Positions 10,626-21,454 of a stretch of 64,000 nt of DNA are shown here, piece by piece. Position 1 is the stretch's first letter, and every line of letters starts with the position of its first letter. A program made the translations under genes and the position numbers. Where the stretch lies: NCBI GenBank assembly GCA_047967505.1, contig CM106541.1, one strand, 5' to 3'. The notes under the pieces were generated by a model. That model made no database searches. It saw only the letters and a list, made by a program, of their open reading frames with translations, and had not been told where the DNA came from. The DNA comes from Dipteris shenzhenensis (taxonomy: Eukaryota > Polypodiophyta > Polypodiopsida > Gleicheniales).

Positions 10626-10869
10626 CTAGTCCTCGGTGCTCCCATCCTTGTCATCGTCCTGTCCACTTCCACTGGCACCCTCTCCACTATCACCACACCC
10701 ATTGGTGCCCTCTCCATGTGTTGCAGCATCCTCTTGGCGAGCATTTCTCAAGTATTCATCACCATCATCCTGTTCAACTGGTAGGCACACGATTTGCATG
10801 GCTAGTATATTTATCTTCAAGATCATTACATCAGCAATTGGATCCTTTTTTGTCAGAACTTTGACAAGG
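10626..10869 (-). CDS. Possible 3' exon of an unknown protein
   Basis: An open frame on the minus strand runs from just after a TTAG acceptor-like site (about 10870) to a TAG at 10626. It codes about 80 residues: a Lys-containing start (KVLTKKDPIADVMIL), then an acidic Gly/Asp/Glu-rich tail ending GSTED. The first ATG is internal, which fits a terminal exon better than a whole gene. The base composition is more balanced than in the AT-rich flanks. I recognise no family, and a transposon-borne gene is possible. Confidence 0.3.
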
Positions 10870-10989
10870 CATAACTGCTAATGCATAAAGAATTTGCACA
10901 AGATCCAAAAAAAAATTTATTTAGTTTTCTAAGTTCTATACACGTACCACATAAAAATTATTGTATGTAATCAGATACTACTAATATTG

Positions 10990-11210
10990 AAAGGATAATT
11001 GGTTTAAGACTCTTAAAACAAGCTATAAAGCAAATATTGAATGCACAAACCACTATCATAAAAACACAAGTGCATGAAATTACCATAGCACAGAACATGG
11101 CATCTACACATAAAGTATCAAAGGGACATGAAGAACAAAGCATCATGTATCAAGCTACATCACATAAAGAGGAGGATGCCATCGACAAAATGTATTAAGA
11201 AGAAAACCTT
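10990..11210 (+). mobile_element. Internal fragment of a T1-type element
   Basis: The reverse complement of this segment resembles the T1 internal region at 18080-18260: ATGCTTTGTTCTTC, GATGCCATG, CTATGGT and TTTCATGCACTTGTG occur in the same order. The match is diverged, and no LTR is attached. Confidence 0.6.
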
Positions 11211-11732
11211 ACCACCTTGAGTTGGAGCATGAATATGACTATTAACATTCAAGTAATATGTTAGTCTCTTATCCATTCATAAGATTTAATTCATGTGATG
11301 ATACTCGATGCTAATATTATCGATGATCTCAATCTAGATGCATAGGAAAATGGTCATTCCCTCATATTATAATTTTTTGGAGAAGGAAGCGCACCGCCTC
11401 CTTGCCCATAGTATGTGTGGCTATATAGCTATATTTTATATTATTATAAAAATATATAATTGTTGTGCCCTTGCCCTAGATATAACTACTTCAATGTAAA
11501 TTCCTACAACATTCCTCTCTTTTGATGCATGTTCTTGATGCAAGGGCAATTCGAGAATTAGCAACAATAGAGATGGCCAAGATGGATGCAAAATCGATCG
11601 ATGACAATTCATATGGTTGTAGTTCATGTCACAATATTTTATAGGTTTCAACTAAGGATTAAAGATGTGCTCTTATGAAAATCAAGAAGTCAATAATAAA
11701 GCACCACCCCTTGACATTTACAAGGAGGATGA
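11211..11732. other. AT-rich DNA without a recognisable gene
   Basis: I see no domain, no structured RNA and no transposon terminus here. It contains TATATAAT-like runs near 11430-11465 but nothing downstream that would make a promoter call credible. Confidence 0.4.
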
Positions 11733-12585
11733 TGGACCTTATGCTTTGTCTCATATCCATATTTATACTCAGTCTTTTGTTTTTTCTTTTGGCAAAAATT
11801 CATTGAATGGCAGGATTCGAGTTCCACTTCAAGTTAGTAATTACGTGCTCCATGATAAAAATGGTGCTATGAAATATAGAGAGCGAGCAATGAATGAATG
11901 AATGAATATATCCCAAGGACTATGAGATATTGGTAGTGATCAATGAATGAATAAATGCCAAGGACAAACGAGACAAGTGATGATAGGGGGGTTTAATTTG
12001 TGACCATCTCTCAAGGCATTGTGCTACTTAACAAGCCATTTAGATGGCAATAATCTCGCAACACTATATTTTGTTATGATTATGTTAATCTCTATTTTAT
12101 TTCAAGTCTTTGTGCTCTTTTGTATGAAGTCTTATATTCTACTCTAGTCTTATATTCTACAGGGAGGATCAAGTCTTGATGGACCTTATGTCGTGTCTCA
12201 TATCCGTATTTTTACTCATTCTTTTGCTTTTTTTTTGGATAAAATTTCATTGAATGGTAGGATTCAAGCTCCACTTCAAGTTCGTAATTACGAGCTCCAT
12301 AGAGAGCAAGCAATGAATGAATGAATGAATGTATGCCAAGGACTATGAGATATTGGTAGGCGATCAATGAATGAATAAATGCCAAGGACGAATAAGGTAG
12401 GTGATGATAAGCGAGTATAATTTGTGACCATCTCTCAAACCATTGTGCTACTCAACAAGCAAATTAGATGACAATAATCTCGCAACACTATATTTTGTTA
12501 TGATTATGTTAATATCTATTTTGTTTCTAGTCTTTTCTAGTCTTGGTGCTTTTTGTTTGAAGTCTTATATTCTACTCTAGTCGAA
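11733..12585. repeat. Two diverged direct copies of a 420-bp unit
   Basis: About 11733-12149 and 12178-12585 are colinear: both run from GGACCTTATG through AATGAATGAATGAAT, GACTATGAGATATTGGTAG and CTCGCAACACTATATTTTG to TCTTATATTCTACTCTAGTC. The second copy lacks a short segment near its middle. The copies differ by many substitutions and indels, so this is an old duplication. Confidence 0.9.
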
Positions 12586-12637
12586 AGGCTGCCTACTGCA
12601 ACCTAGTTATTTAAAAAAATATAATAATTATATTTGA

Positions 12638-12839
12638 ATTTTATGTTTAGTCTATAAATGCTTATGTAGTCTAACTAGCATCTAGTCGCTTGTGATCACC
12701 GCAATGATTGTAATTCAAATTTGAATTGTCATTTTAAAAGTTCGACTCCAAATTCTATGATTGTAAAACAAGAAAGTACAAAACTAGACAAAATAATCAT
12801 CTTCAATTTACTGAGTACTTGCAATAGTGTCTTTTCCTA
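12638..12839 (+). repeat. Dispersed repeat R1, copy 1
   Basis: This 200-bp segment is found again in the opposite orientation at 48577-48772. It contains the palindrome ATTCAAATTTGAAT. It ends GCAATAGTGTCTTTTCC, so read in reverse the outer end begins GGAAAAGACACTATTGC. It has no coding signal. Confidence 0.85.
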
Positions 12840-12846
12840 ACATTAA

Positions 12847-13116
12847 CTTTTATTTACTTTGCTTATCTATGCGCATGAATACTCTTTGAAAGGGTGGGCT
12901 TTCATAACTTGTTATTACTTTGGAGAGTATACCTTTATGCAAGAGTGCACTGAACCAATAGATAAGGCAAGTTCATTAACACATGCTGTATATTTTTCAC
13001 TGATAAAGCAAGGTCTTTTGGATGCAAAAGAGAAAGCAAAAGGTTTTCTAAAAGGATTAAAAGAAAAAATTTGCAAGTATGATTTAGATAAATTGCAATT
13101 GCAACTCACAATTTAA
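12847..13116 (+). CDS. Unknown 90-residue open frame, possibly an exon
   Basis: The frame is open from a TAA at 12844 to the stop at 13114-13116. No ATG occurs before residue 27 (counted from a TTG at 12859), so it could be a terminal exon or a short protein starting at 12937. The C-terminal half is Lys-rich and probably helical (GLLDAKEKAKGFLKGLKEK). The codon pattern looks more like coding sequence than its surroundings. It starts directly beyond repeat R1. I recognise no family. Confidence 0.3.
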   Translation, partial: LLFTLLIYAHEYSLKGWAFITCYYFGEYTFMQECTEPIDKASSLTHAVYFSLIKQGLLDAKEKAKGFLKGLKEKICKYDLDKLQLQLTI

Positions 13117-13504
13117 TTAAGTTTTTTAAAAACTACATGAATAAATTCTCAAAGGAGCTTTAATCGTCGGTTCACAAACGAGTTTTAATATCATTCAACT
13201 TGGATGAGGTCATCAATGCACGAGTCTCTAGTCGTTCCATAATGCGAAACCTTGAGATTAAGGGTAATGAAACTCCCAACCATAGTACTCTAAAAATTAT
13301 AGAGAAACCCCTGTGAGTGTACCTAAGACTGTCAAACTCGCTAATAGGATTGGACGAAAATAGGCGATTGAATCACGTACGTCCAAACAGCTGGGTCTGT
13401 TTTCCGTGTTATTCTTAACGGAAGCATAAGATCTGAGGCACACTCGCTCACAGATAACTGGCTACATAAGAACTATGACTTCAGACCTTATAGTCCGCTT
13501 AGCG
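13117..13504. other. Sequence downstream of the secreted-protein gene
   Basis: No gene is seen. The sequence has no copy elsewhere in the window. On the minus strand TAAGAATAACA occurs about 100 bases beyond the stop codon of the 13505-13822 gene and could serve as a poly(A) signal, which is only a guess. Confidence 0.3.
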
Positions 13505-13822
13505 CTATATCTCAGCGAGGACGACAAGGCAAAGGTCCACGTATCCTGTGATGGGATCATCCACGACCACATATAGAGACAGATCCAGCAATGTAATCGG
13601 ACCTTTCTTCCCGCCAGTGTAGGGGTTCTCGATATACAAGTCCTCCAGGCCGACCGTCAGGTCCACTGTAGCGCCCACTACCACAGATACAGTAGCTGTC
13701 CCGGAAACAACGACGATGTCATGGCTCGATTTGTTCGTGATACTGGAAGTGGCTTCGGAGCCCAGAATGAGTGCCATCACGAAGAAGGCGAATAAAGCGG
13801 CTGTATTGCCAGACTTTTCCAT
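13505..13822 (-). CDS. Small secreted protein, unknown family
   Basis: An intact 105-residue frame starts at the ATG at 13822 in a favourable context (G at -3 and G at +4) and ends with TAG at 13505-13507. The first ~25 residues form a signal peptide: MEKSGN, a hydrophobic core AALFAFFVMALILG, then SEATS as a likely cleavage site. The mature part (~80 residues) is acidic and Val-rich with alternating polar and hydrophobic residues, suggesting beta structure. It contains few Cys (one, near the C-terminus). Codons are clearly richer in G and C than the surrounding AT-rich DNA, and there are no stops or frameshifts, unlike the transposon genes here. I do not recognise the family. The exact role is unknown, and export from the cell is inferred only from the leader. 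Confidence 0.65.
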   Translation of the reverse strand: MEKSGNTAALFAFFVMALILGSEATSSITNKSSHDIVVVSGTATVSVVVGATVDLTVGLEDLYIENPYTGGKKGPITLLDLSLYVVVDDPITGYVDLCLVVLAEI

Positions 13823-14223
13823 GACCTGCTAAGTAAGCCGGACGAGAGACCTAACGATACAATCGGAGAGCGGGGATGAGTGAATTGTAGCAAGGCAGCT
13901 TCCATTGCAGTTAAGGGCCTCGACGACTTTGTGTCCTAAAATGAACGCCAAAATCCCAGTCGTCCGATTTTTGACTCACACAAGTTTGTACGTCACTATC
14001 CAATGTTAAAGTTTATTGGCATCGATCAACATGCACGCCACATCCCTGGTACCCGTCGACGGTGAGAATGAGTCTATACGGGTCCGTCAAATACCCTGGG
14101 GTTGGCAAAAATAGAAGGCTTGCGGCCTGTTTTTCCCCTGAGCATTTCACAACGGACTTAAAGATTCAAAAAATTTCACATGCTTGTTTACAAGAAAACG
14201 ATTTTCTACAAGAATAGACAAAT
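13823..14223. other. Upstream region of the secreted-protein gene
   Basis: The first ~300 bases upstream of the ATG (13823-14120) keep the balanced base composition of the gene and have no copy elsewhere in the window. No clear TATA box is visible at a normal distance. AT-rich sequence resumes at about 14150. Confidence 0.35.
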
Positions 14224-14461
14224 CGCTTATTTCTAAAATCCACAAATGGAGGTGAAAAACCATTAACTTTCAATAATGGGTAAGTTCAAAGACTCCAATT
14301 GTCAAAGTTAAAAATTCAAATAAAGAACCACTTTACACGCCGCTTATTTCTAAATAAAATTCGCAAATGGAGGTGAAAAACCATTAACTTTCAATAATGG
14401 GTAAGTTCAAAGACTCCAATTGTCAAAGTTAAAAATTCAAATAAAGAACCACTTTACATGC
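14224..14461. repeat. Tandem duplication, two units of about 120 bp
   Basis: Units 14224-14340 and 14341-14461 both read CGCTTATTTCTAAA, GGAGGTGAAAAACCATTAAC, GGGTAAGTTCAAAGAC and AAAGAACCACTTTACA in order, with only small differences near the start. It is non-coding and recent. Confidence 0.95.
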
Positions 14462-14519
14462 TTAAAGGCAATTCTCATATTTCACGAAAACAGTCCACAA
14501 GGAAAACGTTGTAAACTTG

Positions 14520-14847
14520 TAGCTCACCCAACTTGGCACTTTAGGATTAATCTTGTTTAATGCTCTTATTTTTAAAATTTGAGCACATACGTAACTTCTA
14601 GCTTAATTTATATATATTGTATAATATATACATTATTTCACTCTATTATTACGATGGGCGAGAGACCCGTTCCGTTCAAATGCGACCTTAAAATATCTTT
14701 AATTTCAAGTTTCAAGACCCTCTCCACCATAGGCACTACTTGGCTTGTCTTTATGTTCAATTTAGTCAACGATTTAGCTAGATGAGTAGTCATGCGATGT
14801 CGATCCAGCAGCAAAGCATTCACATAGAAAATAGCCCACTCTCCCTC

Positions 14848-14850
<3 letters not shown>
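14520..14850. other. Locus related to the target site of the LTR element at 33463
   Basis: The reverse complement of about 14520-14645 matches the DNA on both sides of the element at 33463-35488 (33396-33458 on the left, 35489-35530 on the right). It is uninterrupted here, so it is a relative of the empty site. The remaining bases show no gene. Confidence 0.75.

Positions 14851-14889
<39 letters not shown>
14851..14889. repeat. (CT)n microsatellite
   Basis: About 19 CT dinucleotides. Confidence 0.97.
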
Positions 14890-14892
<3 letters not shown>

Positions 14893-14950
14893 TGATAGAC
14901 ATCCATATGCATGAATATTTTATCTTTAGCACCTTTCATAATTATCACCT

Positions 14951-14953
<3 letters not shown>

Positions 14954-15025
<72 letters not shown>
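14954..15025. repeat. (CT)n microsatellite
   Basis: About 36 dinucleotides with one or two interruptions. Confidence 0.97.
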
Positions 15026-15469
15026 ATTACACATACCCCCTCTCTGTCTTAGTGCGCATAATATTTCCCTCTCCCTCACACCCATAGTGCTCTCTCTTGC
15101 TTTAGTGTTTTTCTCACATGCATATGTATACACATAGACACTCAAAAACATAGGAGATCCATCCCCCAATTTATCTTTCTCATGTGCAAATGGACACACA
15201 TACATGCACACATCCTTGTTAGAGACTCTCTCTATCATACACAAACAAATTATCTCTTGGGACTATTGCCATCCCACACACAGATACACATGCATGCATG
15301 TAGGCGTGCACACATACACATAAACACTCCAAACTAAGGAGACATACACACACAAACACTAAAATTTAGGTTTCTCTCCTCTTTCGCTCGCACATGTACA
15401 ACAACACAATGAATCCATAGATGCTCACACAAACGCATTTCCTTGATTTAAAAAGAAACTTATGAGTGT
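15026..15469. other. CA/TG-rich non-coding DNA
   Basis: The sequence is scattered with ACACAC and CACATACACA tracts. I see no gene and no transposon terminus. Confidence 0.5.
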
Positions 15470-15600
15470 GTCTATTTGTGCATCTATAGACCCGCATCTA
15501 TAGACATCTCTATATACCAAACAGATGCGCCTATAGATGCTCTGTAGAAATTTACAAAAAAAGGGAAAAATGCGCTAATAGACGCTCTCGAGATTTTATT
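15470..15600. repeat. CACTA subterminal repeat cluster (left)
   Basis: Variants of GCATCTATAGAC, GCGCCTATAGATG and GCGCTAATAGACG occur in both orientations. In CACTA elements such arrays bind the TnpA-type protein. Confidence 0.7.
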
Positions 15601-16057
15601 TTTTTTTAATTTAGAATTTTTTGTGGGTGAACAGAATGATGTGTATGCTGTGTGATTGCAAGAATCCCATTTCCACAGTGTGCAATTCAATTCTTACATC
15701 CAACCGCATTTTAATTAGCACGGTTGGCATTTTAATTAGCATGATCCCACGCACGTCTATAGCCGATGATAATTACAATTCCGAATAAAACATTACAACT
15801 CCAAAACATTTAGTTCACAAGGCATTCATTGATAGAACATTGCACAAGGAAATTGAATGCCCAAAAAATAAAAGGAGTGTATATTAGTTCATAGCCTAAA
15901 AAGTTCTTGTATGTACATATAGCACAAAGCCAAGCCACCTGTGGCTTCAAGTACAAAAAATAAGAGGAGTGTATATACAAGAGAGGCACAAAGCCAAGCC
16001 AATGGCTTCAAGTACAAAAAAGAGTAGCTAGCACTAATTCCAACACTAGTTCTACGA

Positions 16058-16879
16058 CTAATCTAAGTTATCCGCATCCTCGCTTCCTTCTTCGTTGCCT
16101 TCTTCATGGCCTTTCTCCTCCTCAGTATCCTTGCCTTCTTTCTCCTGAATATCCCCAGTGGCCTGTAAATAAGAAATCAAATCTTTATTTACAATATTGA
16201 CATTATTTAAGTACTTTTAAATACCTTGGGGGACCCTCTAGTAGCCCGGATATACTGCTCCTTAGTAATCAACCCCTCATCATAGAAGTGCCTCCATGTA
16301 TGTCGTTTGTGATGTCCATGATGGTAGGCTGTCTCGACAAGAGTAGGGTACCTATCCACGATATCAAGTTGCAAGATGACACAATTTGCAAAGGGGTTAG
16401 TACAAAAAAAAAACCTCCTAATAAACCACATAAACACAATATAATTTGAGATCGATACTTATAAATCAGGCCTCCCATGATTCAAAACCCCTTGCTCCAA
16501 AATGTATGTTCCCATATTGCTCCATTTGGATCCTTTGTGCCTCCACATGCTGTAGTTTGGGGTCCGCCTTCACTGCCTTCATTGCTTTCTTCCACTCACA
16601 CTTATGAGCAGTGTGGGGCTAGCCCCTTGGTGGTTAACCTCCCTCTCTCCTGGCAATCTCGGCTAGTGCCTACCTCTTAAGCAAAGATATGTTATTGGAA
16701 ATAAGTATAACAACAATCTTTGACTTTGTCCATTTCTCTGTGAACTCAACATTGGGGCGATTAGGATACCTAGAGCGTACAGCATCGATGGTCTCATCAG
16801 CCAATCTTTCTGGATGCTCTTTGTATGGAATAAAACAATCTCTATAGTTGTTAGCAACTACAAAGCGCATGAAGGCCAT
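16058..16879 (-). pseudogene. CACTA accessory gene (TnpA-like position), spliced and decayed
   Basis: Minus-strand exons can be followed from an ATG at 16879 (MAFMRFVVANNYRDCF ... RYPNRPNVEFTEKWTKSK). They continue through HKCEWKKAMKAVKADPKLQ ... GARGFESWE (about 16460-16640) and NPFANCVILQLDIVDRYPTL ... YIRATRGSPK (about 16220-16400). The last exon is acidic and ends EDADNLD at the TAG at 16058. The middle exon carries TAG, TAA, TAG and TGA, each explicable by a C/T or G/A change from Gln, Trp or Arg codons. Its place at one end of a CACTA element, opposite tnp2, suggests the second (TnpA-type) protein, but I cannot name a domain. Confidence 0.55.
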
Positions 16880-16884
16880 GATGT

Positions 16885-17531
16885 CACATGCATATCTTCA
16901 AGAATGTGGCATCTACCATTTGGAAACATTTGAATCGGACATGAGATTCCACAGGTGTAGGGAAGAATCTATGCACCACAGGGAGGATGCGTGAAGCTTG
17001 GCCACAAGAGAGGCCAAATGGGCATGTCTTTTTACCTTGTGCACCATGAAAGTTATCAAAGCTAGAGATGGTGGCGGTGAAGCGAGCTATCACTACAATT
17101 TGTACTCCCACTAGATGCATGAGGTGTTTGAAGGAGGCCTTCATGACAAAGAGTAAGAAACTTAGGTGTAGAGCAATTATATGGCTTGAAATCTCATGAT
17201 TGGCACAAGAAAGTATGACTTAGCATAATCTCTTTTTCCTTCCAAATTTGTGAGTGTAGAAGCAACTAATCAACCATCGATCATGTGTTCAGTTCATACT
17301 ACCTACTAGCATTTCTCATAGTGCATCGAAGGACATGAAGGATTGTATTTACAACATGTGTGAGCTTGTGAGGTACTTTACGCTATACAAAATGTGAAGC
17401 ATATCAATGCTCCATGCAAGGTTTTCATATTGCTAATATCTTGCACTTTTTTCTTTCTAGGTATGTGAGCTCAAAGGAAATAGATCCCACCACACTTGAG
17501 GATGCTCGAGTTATGTTAGTGGAGGAGACCT
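16885..17531 (+). pseudogene. tnp2: tnp2 (Transposase_21) middle segment, copy A
   Basis: The plus strand codes HIFKNVASTIWKHLN ... GHVFLPCAP ... MVAVKRAITTI, which matches the Tnp2 region around its DPMH/DVMH box. An intron-like gap (about 17160-17460) follows, then the start of the next exon (VCSSKEIDPTTLEDARVMLVEE). The frame is cut by the T1 element at 17532. Stops occur in the first part. Tnp2 is the catalytic transposase of CACTA elements. Confidence 0.8.
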
Positions 17532-17867
17532 TGACAAAGTGCGGATCGTACTAGCCTAGTGCACACAAGATCAATGAAAGAACTAAGGAGGATCAAAGCA
17601 CACTAAATAAGATATGAGAGGGAGATAGCAAATTTGTATCTCTTGCAATGTGTGTTCAACAATACATGATAGGTCTCTTATATAGAGAGTGCCCTTTGAA
17701 TAGTCAAACCATGTGGGATCCTCTCATCCACATCTCTCCTTATGGATATCCTTGATCCACATCTCTGAATCATGTAGTCCACATCCTAGGGTGGCTACTT
17801 TAATACATTCCTTAGCACATACCTTTGCCCTTTAATCTATGTGCTCATGGCACCACAACTCTCAACA
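17532..17867 (-). repeat. T1 LTR (3' LTR in element orientation)
   Basis: 336 bp with TG...CA ends. It differs from its partner by roughly a dozen substitutions and no net length change. Confidence 0.95.
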
Positions 17868-19390
17868 CCTCCCTTGGTGCCATGATCCTTTGGCTACTAC
17901 AAGGTGGTCAGATGTGAGTTACAAATCCATCACCTCCCCTTAGTGCATGCATTGCTACTTAAGGTGGTAAAGTGTGGTTCACATGTTAATACCTCCCCTG
18001 GGTGCTTACATGGCTACTCTGAGGTGGTGAAGTTTGATTTACAAACATATGGGCTAAAGGTGGCAAAGTTATTGCTTCTCAATGCATGTTGTCAATGGCA
18101 TTGTCTTCTTCATTTGATGTATCTTGATGCATTATGCTTTGTTCTTCCATGTGCCTTGATGATTTAGGTGTGGATGCCATGCTCTATGCTATGGTCATCT
18201 CATGCACTTGTGTTTTTGGCATGCTTTTTGCATTCATCATGCGTTGCTTTTCCATTTCTTGCAAAGGTCTTACCATGAGTTTCGTTTTGCTACAATGGCA
18301 ATGTCTAATTGCATACAATGATTCTGACTTGATAGGTGCATAGTGCTCAAAAAGGTGATCACTTTTTGTTTTTGGAGCATGTGCAAATTCTTCCTGGATT
18401 GGAAGTTACGGCTTGTCAAAGTTTTGATCAAGAAGAGGGGCCTTTGATGATGTGGCATAGGGACTCACATACAGAATTCAAACTGTGCTTCACAAGGGCC
18501 TTTGTGCTTAGGTGGCACTTGTTGATGTGGCAGTTAACCAATCCTTAACCTAAACTTAACCATTTTTTAGTGTGGGTTGAGTTAACTTAACCATAGTTTC
18601 TTTTGATCTGCCACATGGCAGAAAATTAACCAAGCCCTTACCTAACTTTACCTTTTTGGGTTTACTTGACTAACCCTAGTTAAATCCAATCTGCCACATG
18701 TCTTTGCTATATGCTGCCATGTGTGCTAAGGTTTAGGACCTTAGAGATGAAAGAGAGAAAGCTATGCTACAACGATGATGACAGCAGGGCAACTATGGCC
18801 ATGGCAACGCGTTGCTTTGCATTCTCTACCTCATTGGTGCTGGTTGTGCATGCGATCTTGCTTCATTGCTAGCTGCTCTTCATTTGTGTGCTGAAGACTG
18901 CCCGTCGGTGGAGGGCGTAGCTAAAGCCAGAGAGTTAGTTGGGGCTTGGCTGCCTCCTTAGGAGCTGTTTGTCTTGCCGGTAAAGGCTTGGCTAAAGGAC
19001 CACTAGAGCTATCCGCTTGGAGGAGGTGACTTGGAGCATGGGCTACTGAAGCGTAGTTGATTGCTTTGTTAATAGCTATTGTTACAGGAGACCATCTCAT
19101 TGCACAACCGGTTGACGGAGGAGGTGCCTTCATCTAATAGTCGCTGTTGTTGTAGATGGAGTTGTAGAGCTTTGTGAGCTACAGGTGAGCCGTCGTAGTA
19201 GCTTAGCTTCTAGTGGCTTGCAGTTGCCATCAGGTGCAGCGGCTGCTAGTAGGCACTGTTGTAGAGCAAAGACAAGGTTGAGGCGGTCAAGATGATGGGT
19301 TGGACCTAAGGCTAGCCATGCGAGGAGCCTTCATTGGAGTTGTTCATTGATAGAGGCAACTTTGTGGATTGCAATGCCTTAGCAAAAGGC

Positions 19391-19408
19391 AAGGGAGCTC
19401 TGATACCA
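19391..19408 (-). other. T1 primer binding site (tRNA-iMet)
   Basis: The minus strand reads TGGTATCAGAGCTCCCTT directly after the LTR; its first 12 bases match the initiator-Met primer site. Confidence 0.93.
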
Positions 19409-19744
19409 TGACAAAGTGTGGATCGTACTAGCCTAGTGCACAAAAGATCAACGAAAAAACTAAGGAGGATCAAAGCACACTAAATAAGACATGAGAGGGA
19501 GATAGAAAATCTGTATCTCTTGCAATGTGTGTTAAACAATACATGATAGGCCTCTTATATAGAGAGTGCCCTTTGAATAGTCAAACCATGTGGGATCCTC
19601 TCATCCACATCTCTCCTTGTGGATATCCTTGATCCACATCTCCGAATCATGTAGTCCACATCCTAGGGTGGCTACTTTAATACATTCCTTAGCACATACC
19701 TTTGCCCTTTAATCTACGTGCTCATGGCACCACAACTCTCAACA
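19409..19744 (-). repeat. T1 LTR (5' LTR in element orientation)
   Basis: 336 bp. A TATATAGAGAG stretch at about 19555 (TATATAAG on the minus strand) could be the promoter TATA box. Confidence 0.95.
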
Positions 19745-21200
19745 GACCTTTACACATTCTATTCTCACAATCCAACTACATCTCATAGTGCATTTGGTGG
19801 ATCAGATTGCTATATGTGGCATTGGACATGCATGATGATTATTCTTTCTCTAAGGCTTCATGAAGACCTTGAAGGATTTCTTGAGTCAAAATGCAAGGCC
19901 TAAAGGTAGCATGGCCGAGGGTTGGTTGGTATAAGAGTTACTTGTGTATATTTCTGAGTTTCTTGTTGATGTGGATAGCTCTCTCCCACGACTATGGAGA
20001 GATGATGAAGACCTAAGGATGACCTCTATTGTGCCTCAAGGGAGAGGACGGAGCAAGTAATGGACACGGAGTTACTTAATAATATCAACCTCTATTGCAT
20101 TCCTAATAGTGATGTGATGAAAACATGCGTGACAAGATACGAGATCCAAAGGCAATAAAACAAGGAGAAAGGGACCTCTTTCATACACACCACAGATCTC
20201 ATGTGCCATACCCTCAGCATCTAAGAGCACTTCCAAAGGATATTCATGTGGATTGTCTACTTGACAAAATGGAGAGTGTAGAGAGAGCGACGAGGGGATG
20301 CATATCGCAATGGAAGAATGGGAGTATGCTAGAGGATGCATGCAAAAGTTTGATATATATAATGTTATGCATAAGTTAGGAGCTTTCAACAATTTAGATT
20401 GCTTATTCAATTGATTTTGTATTGGTCTAATGTACTATGTTCAATGCTATATGGTGTGAGGGCAAGCATTTTTGGACACAACGGATCGGATTGATGATAA
20501 GAGAAACACACAAGATTGCGGCATCATTGCTATCTTTGAGGGCACCAATGGAGCCATGGATGATTATTGTGGCATAATCCAAGATATTATTAAGCTTGAC
20601 TTTTGACGCTTCTTTGTGTATATTTTGGATCTCAAGTGGTTTAAGGACGTGGTGGAAAGAGGCCCTAATGCAACAATCAATGGCCATGAAAGTGGCTTTG
20701 TAACTATTGACTCCACAAAGTTTTGGCAAAGCAGGAAGGACACACTAGTACTGCCGCAACAATGTGAACAGGTACTGTACACATAAAAAAATACTCACTT
20801 TTTACTATTTGATACCTTCAATGCAAGAAAAATAACATGGTTATATTTGTGTTTGAACTAGGTTGTCTATCAACCAATGGTGGATAATAATAGGTGGTAA
20901 CATGTCATACCCATAACGCCATGTTCCAAAGTGATGTATAGTACATTTACTAATATGGAGCATATGGAGGATGATCATGGCCATGGAGGTGATGATGATC
21001 ATGATATGAGAGAGGAGGATGATCATGAGATAGTAGGTACAAATATTCAGGCCATTACCCATGAAGATGAGCCTTCCATTGTGATTCTGATTTTGATGAG
21101 CATAGTAGCACAAGTAGTAGTGGCCTGAATGTATTTGTAGATCTCAACATTGGTTTGGATTTTGAAGTAGATATTTTGGCAAGGGTTGGTCTCATTGAGG
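19745..21200 (+). pseudogene. tnp2: tnp2 3' part (DUF4218 and DUF4216 regions), copy A
   Basis: After the T1 insertion the frame resumes with LHLIVHLVDQIAICG ... MKTLKDFL ... MAEGWLV, the DUF4218 segment. It continues to GIIQDIIKLDF ... WFKDVVERGPNAT ... GFVTIDSTKFWQSRKDTLV (DUF4216). A GT-AG intron (about 20770-20860) separates the last exon, which starts VVYQPMVDNNRW and turns into an acidic His/Asp-rich tail. Many stops (TAA, TAG, TGA) show that it is dead. Copy C at 46388-48116 is a less damaged relative. Confidence 0.8.
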
Positions 21201-21454
21201 ATGGGATTAAACCGTAGCCCATCATTGATATTGGCAAAACTATTTTATATATTGTCTCATTCTCCTCACCTCACTTAATTTTTGTATATGTGGGTTTGCC
21301 AAAAAGCATTGATGTTTTTACTAAAATTATGTGATTTGGTAATCATGGGCAATGTTTGGAAAGTAGTGATGCAAATTTATCAACCTACAGTTAAATTTTA
21401 CTCTCTGTATTCTCTATTGCATGTTTATAAACATGTCAAAATATGCATCAAAAA

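Larger units (their letters stand above)
17532..19744 (-). mobile_element. Complete small non-autonomous LTR element T1 (2213 bp)
   Basis: Two 336-bp LTRs (17532-17867 and 19409-19744) flank 1541 bp of internal DNA. The 5-bp duplication GACCT lies at 17527-17531 and 19745-19749. The primer site TGGTATCAGAGCTCCCTT (minus strand, 19391-19408) lies next to the right LTR and a purine tract next to the left LTR, so it reads on the minus strand. The interior has no pol genes and no long intact frame; a short minus-strand stretch at 18921-19133 lacks a domain. It therefore depends on enzymes from other copia elements. Copies in the window: 1-1069 and a fragment at 10990-11210. Confidence 0.95.
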
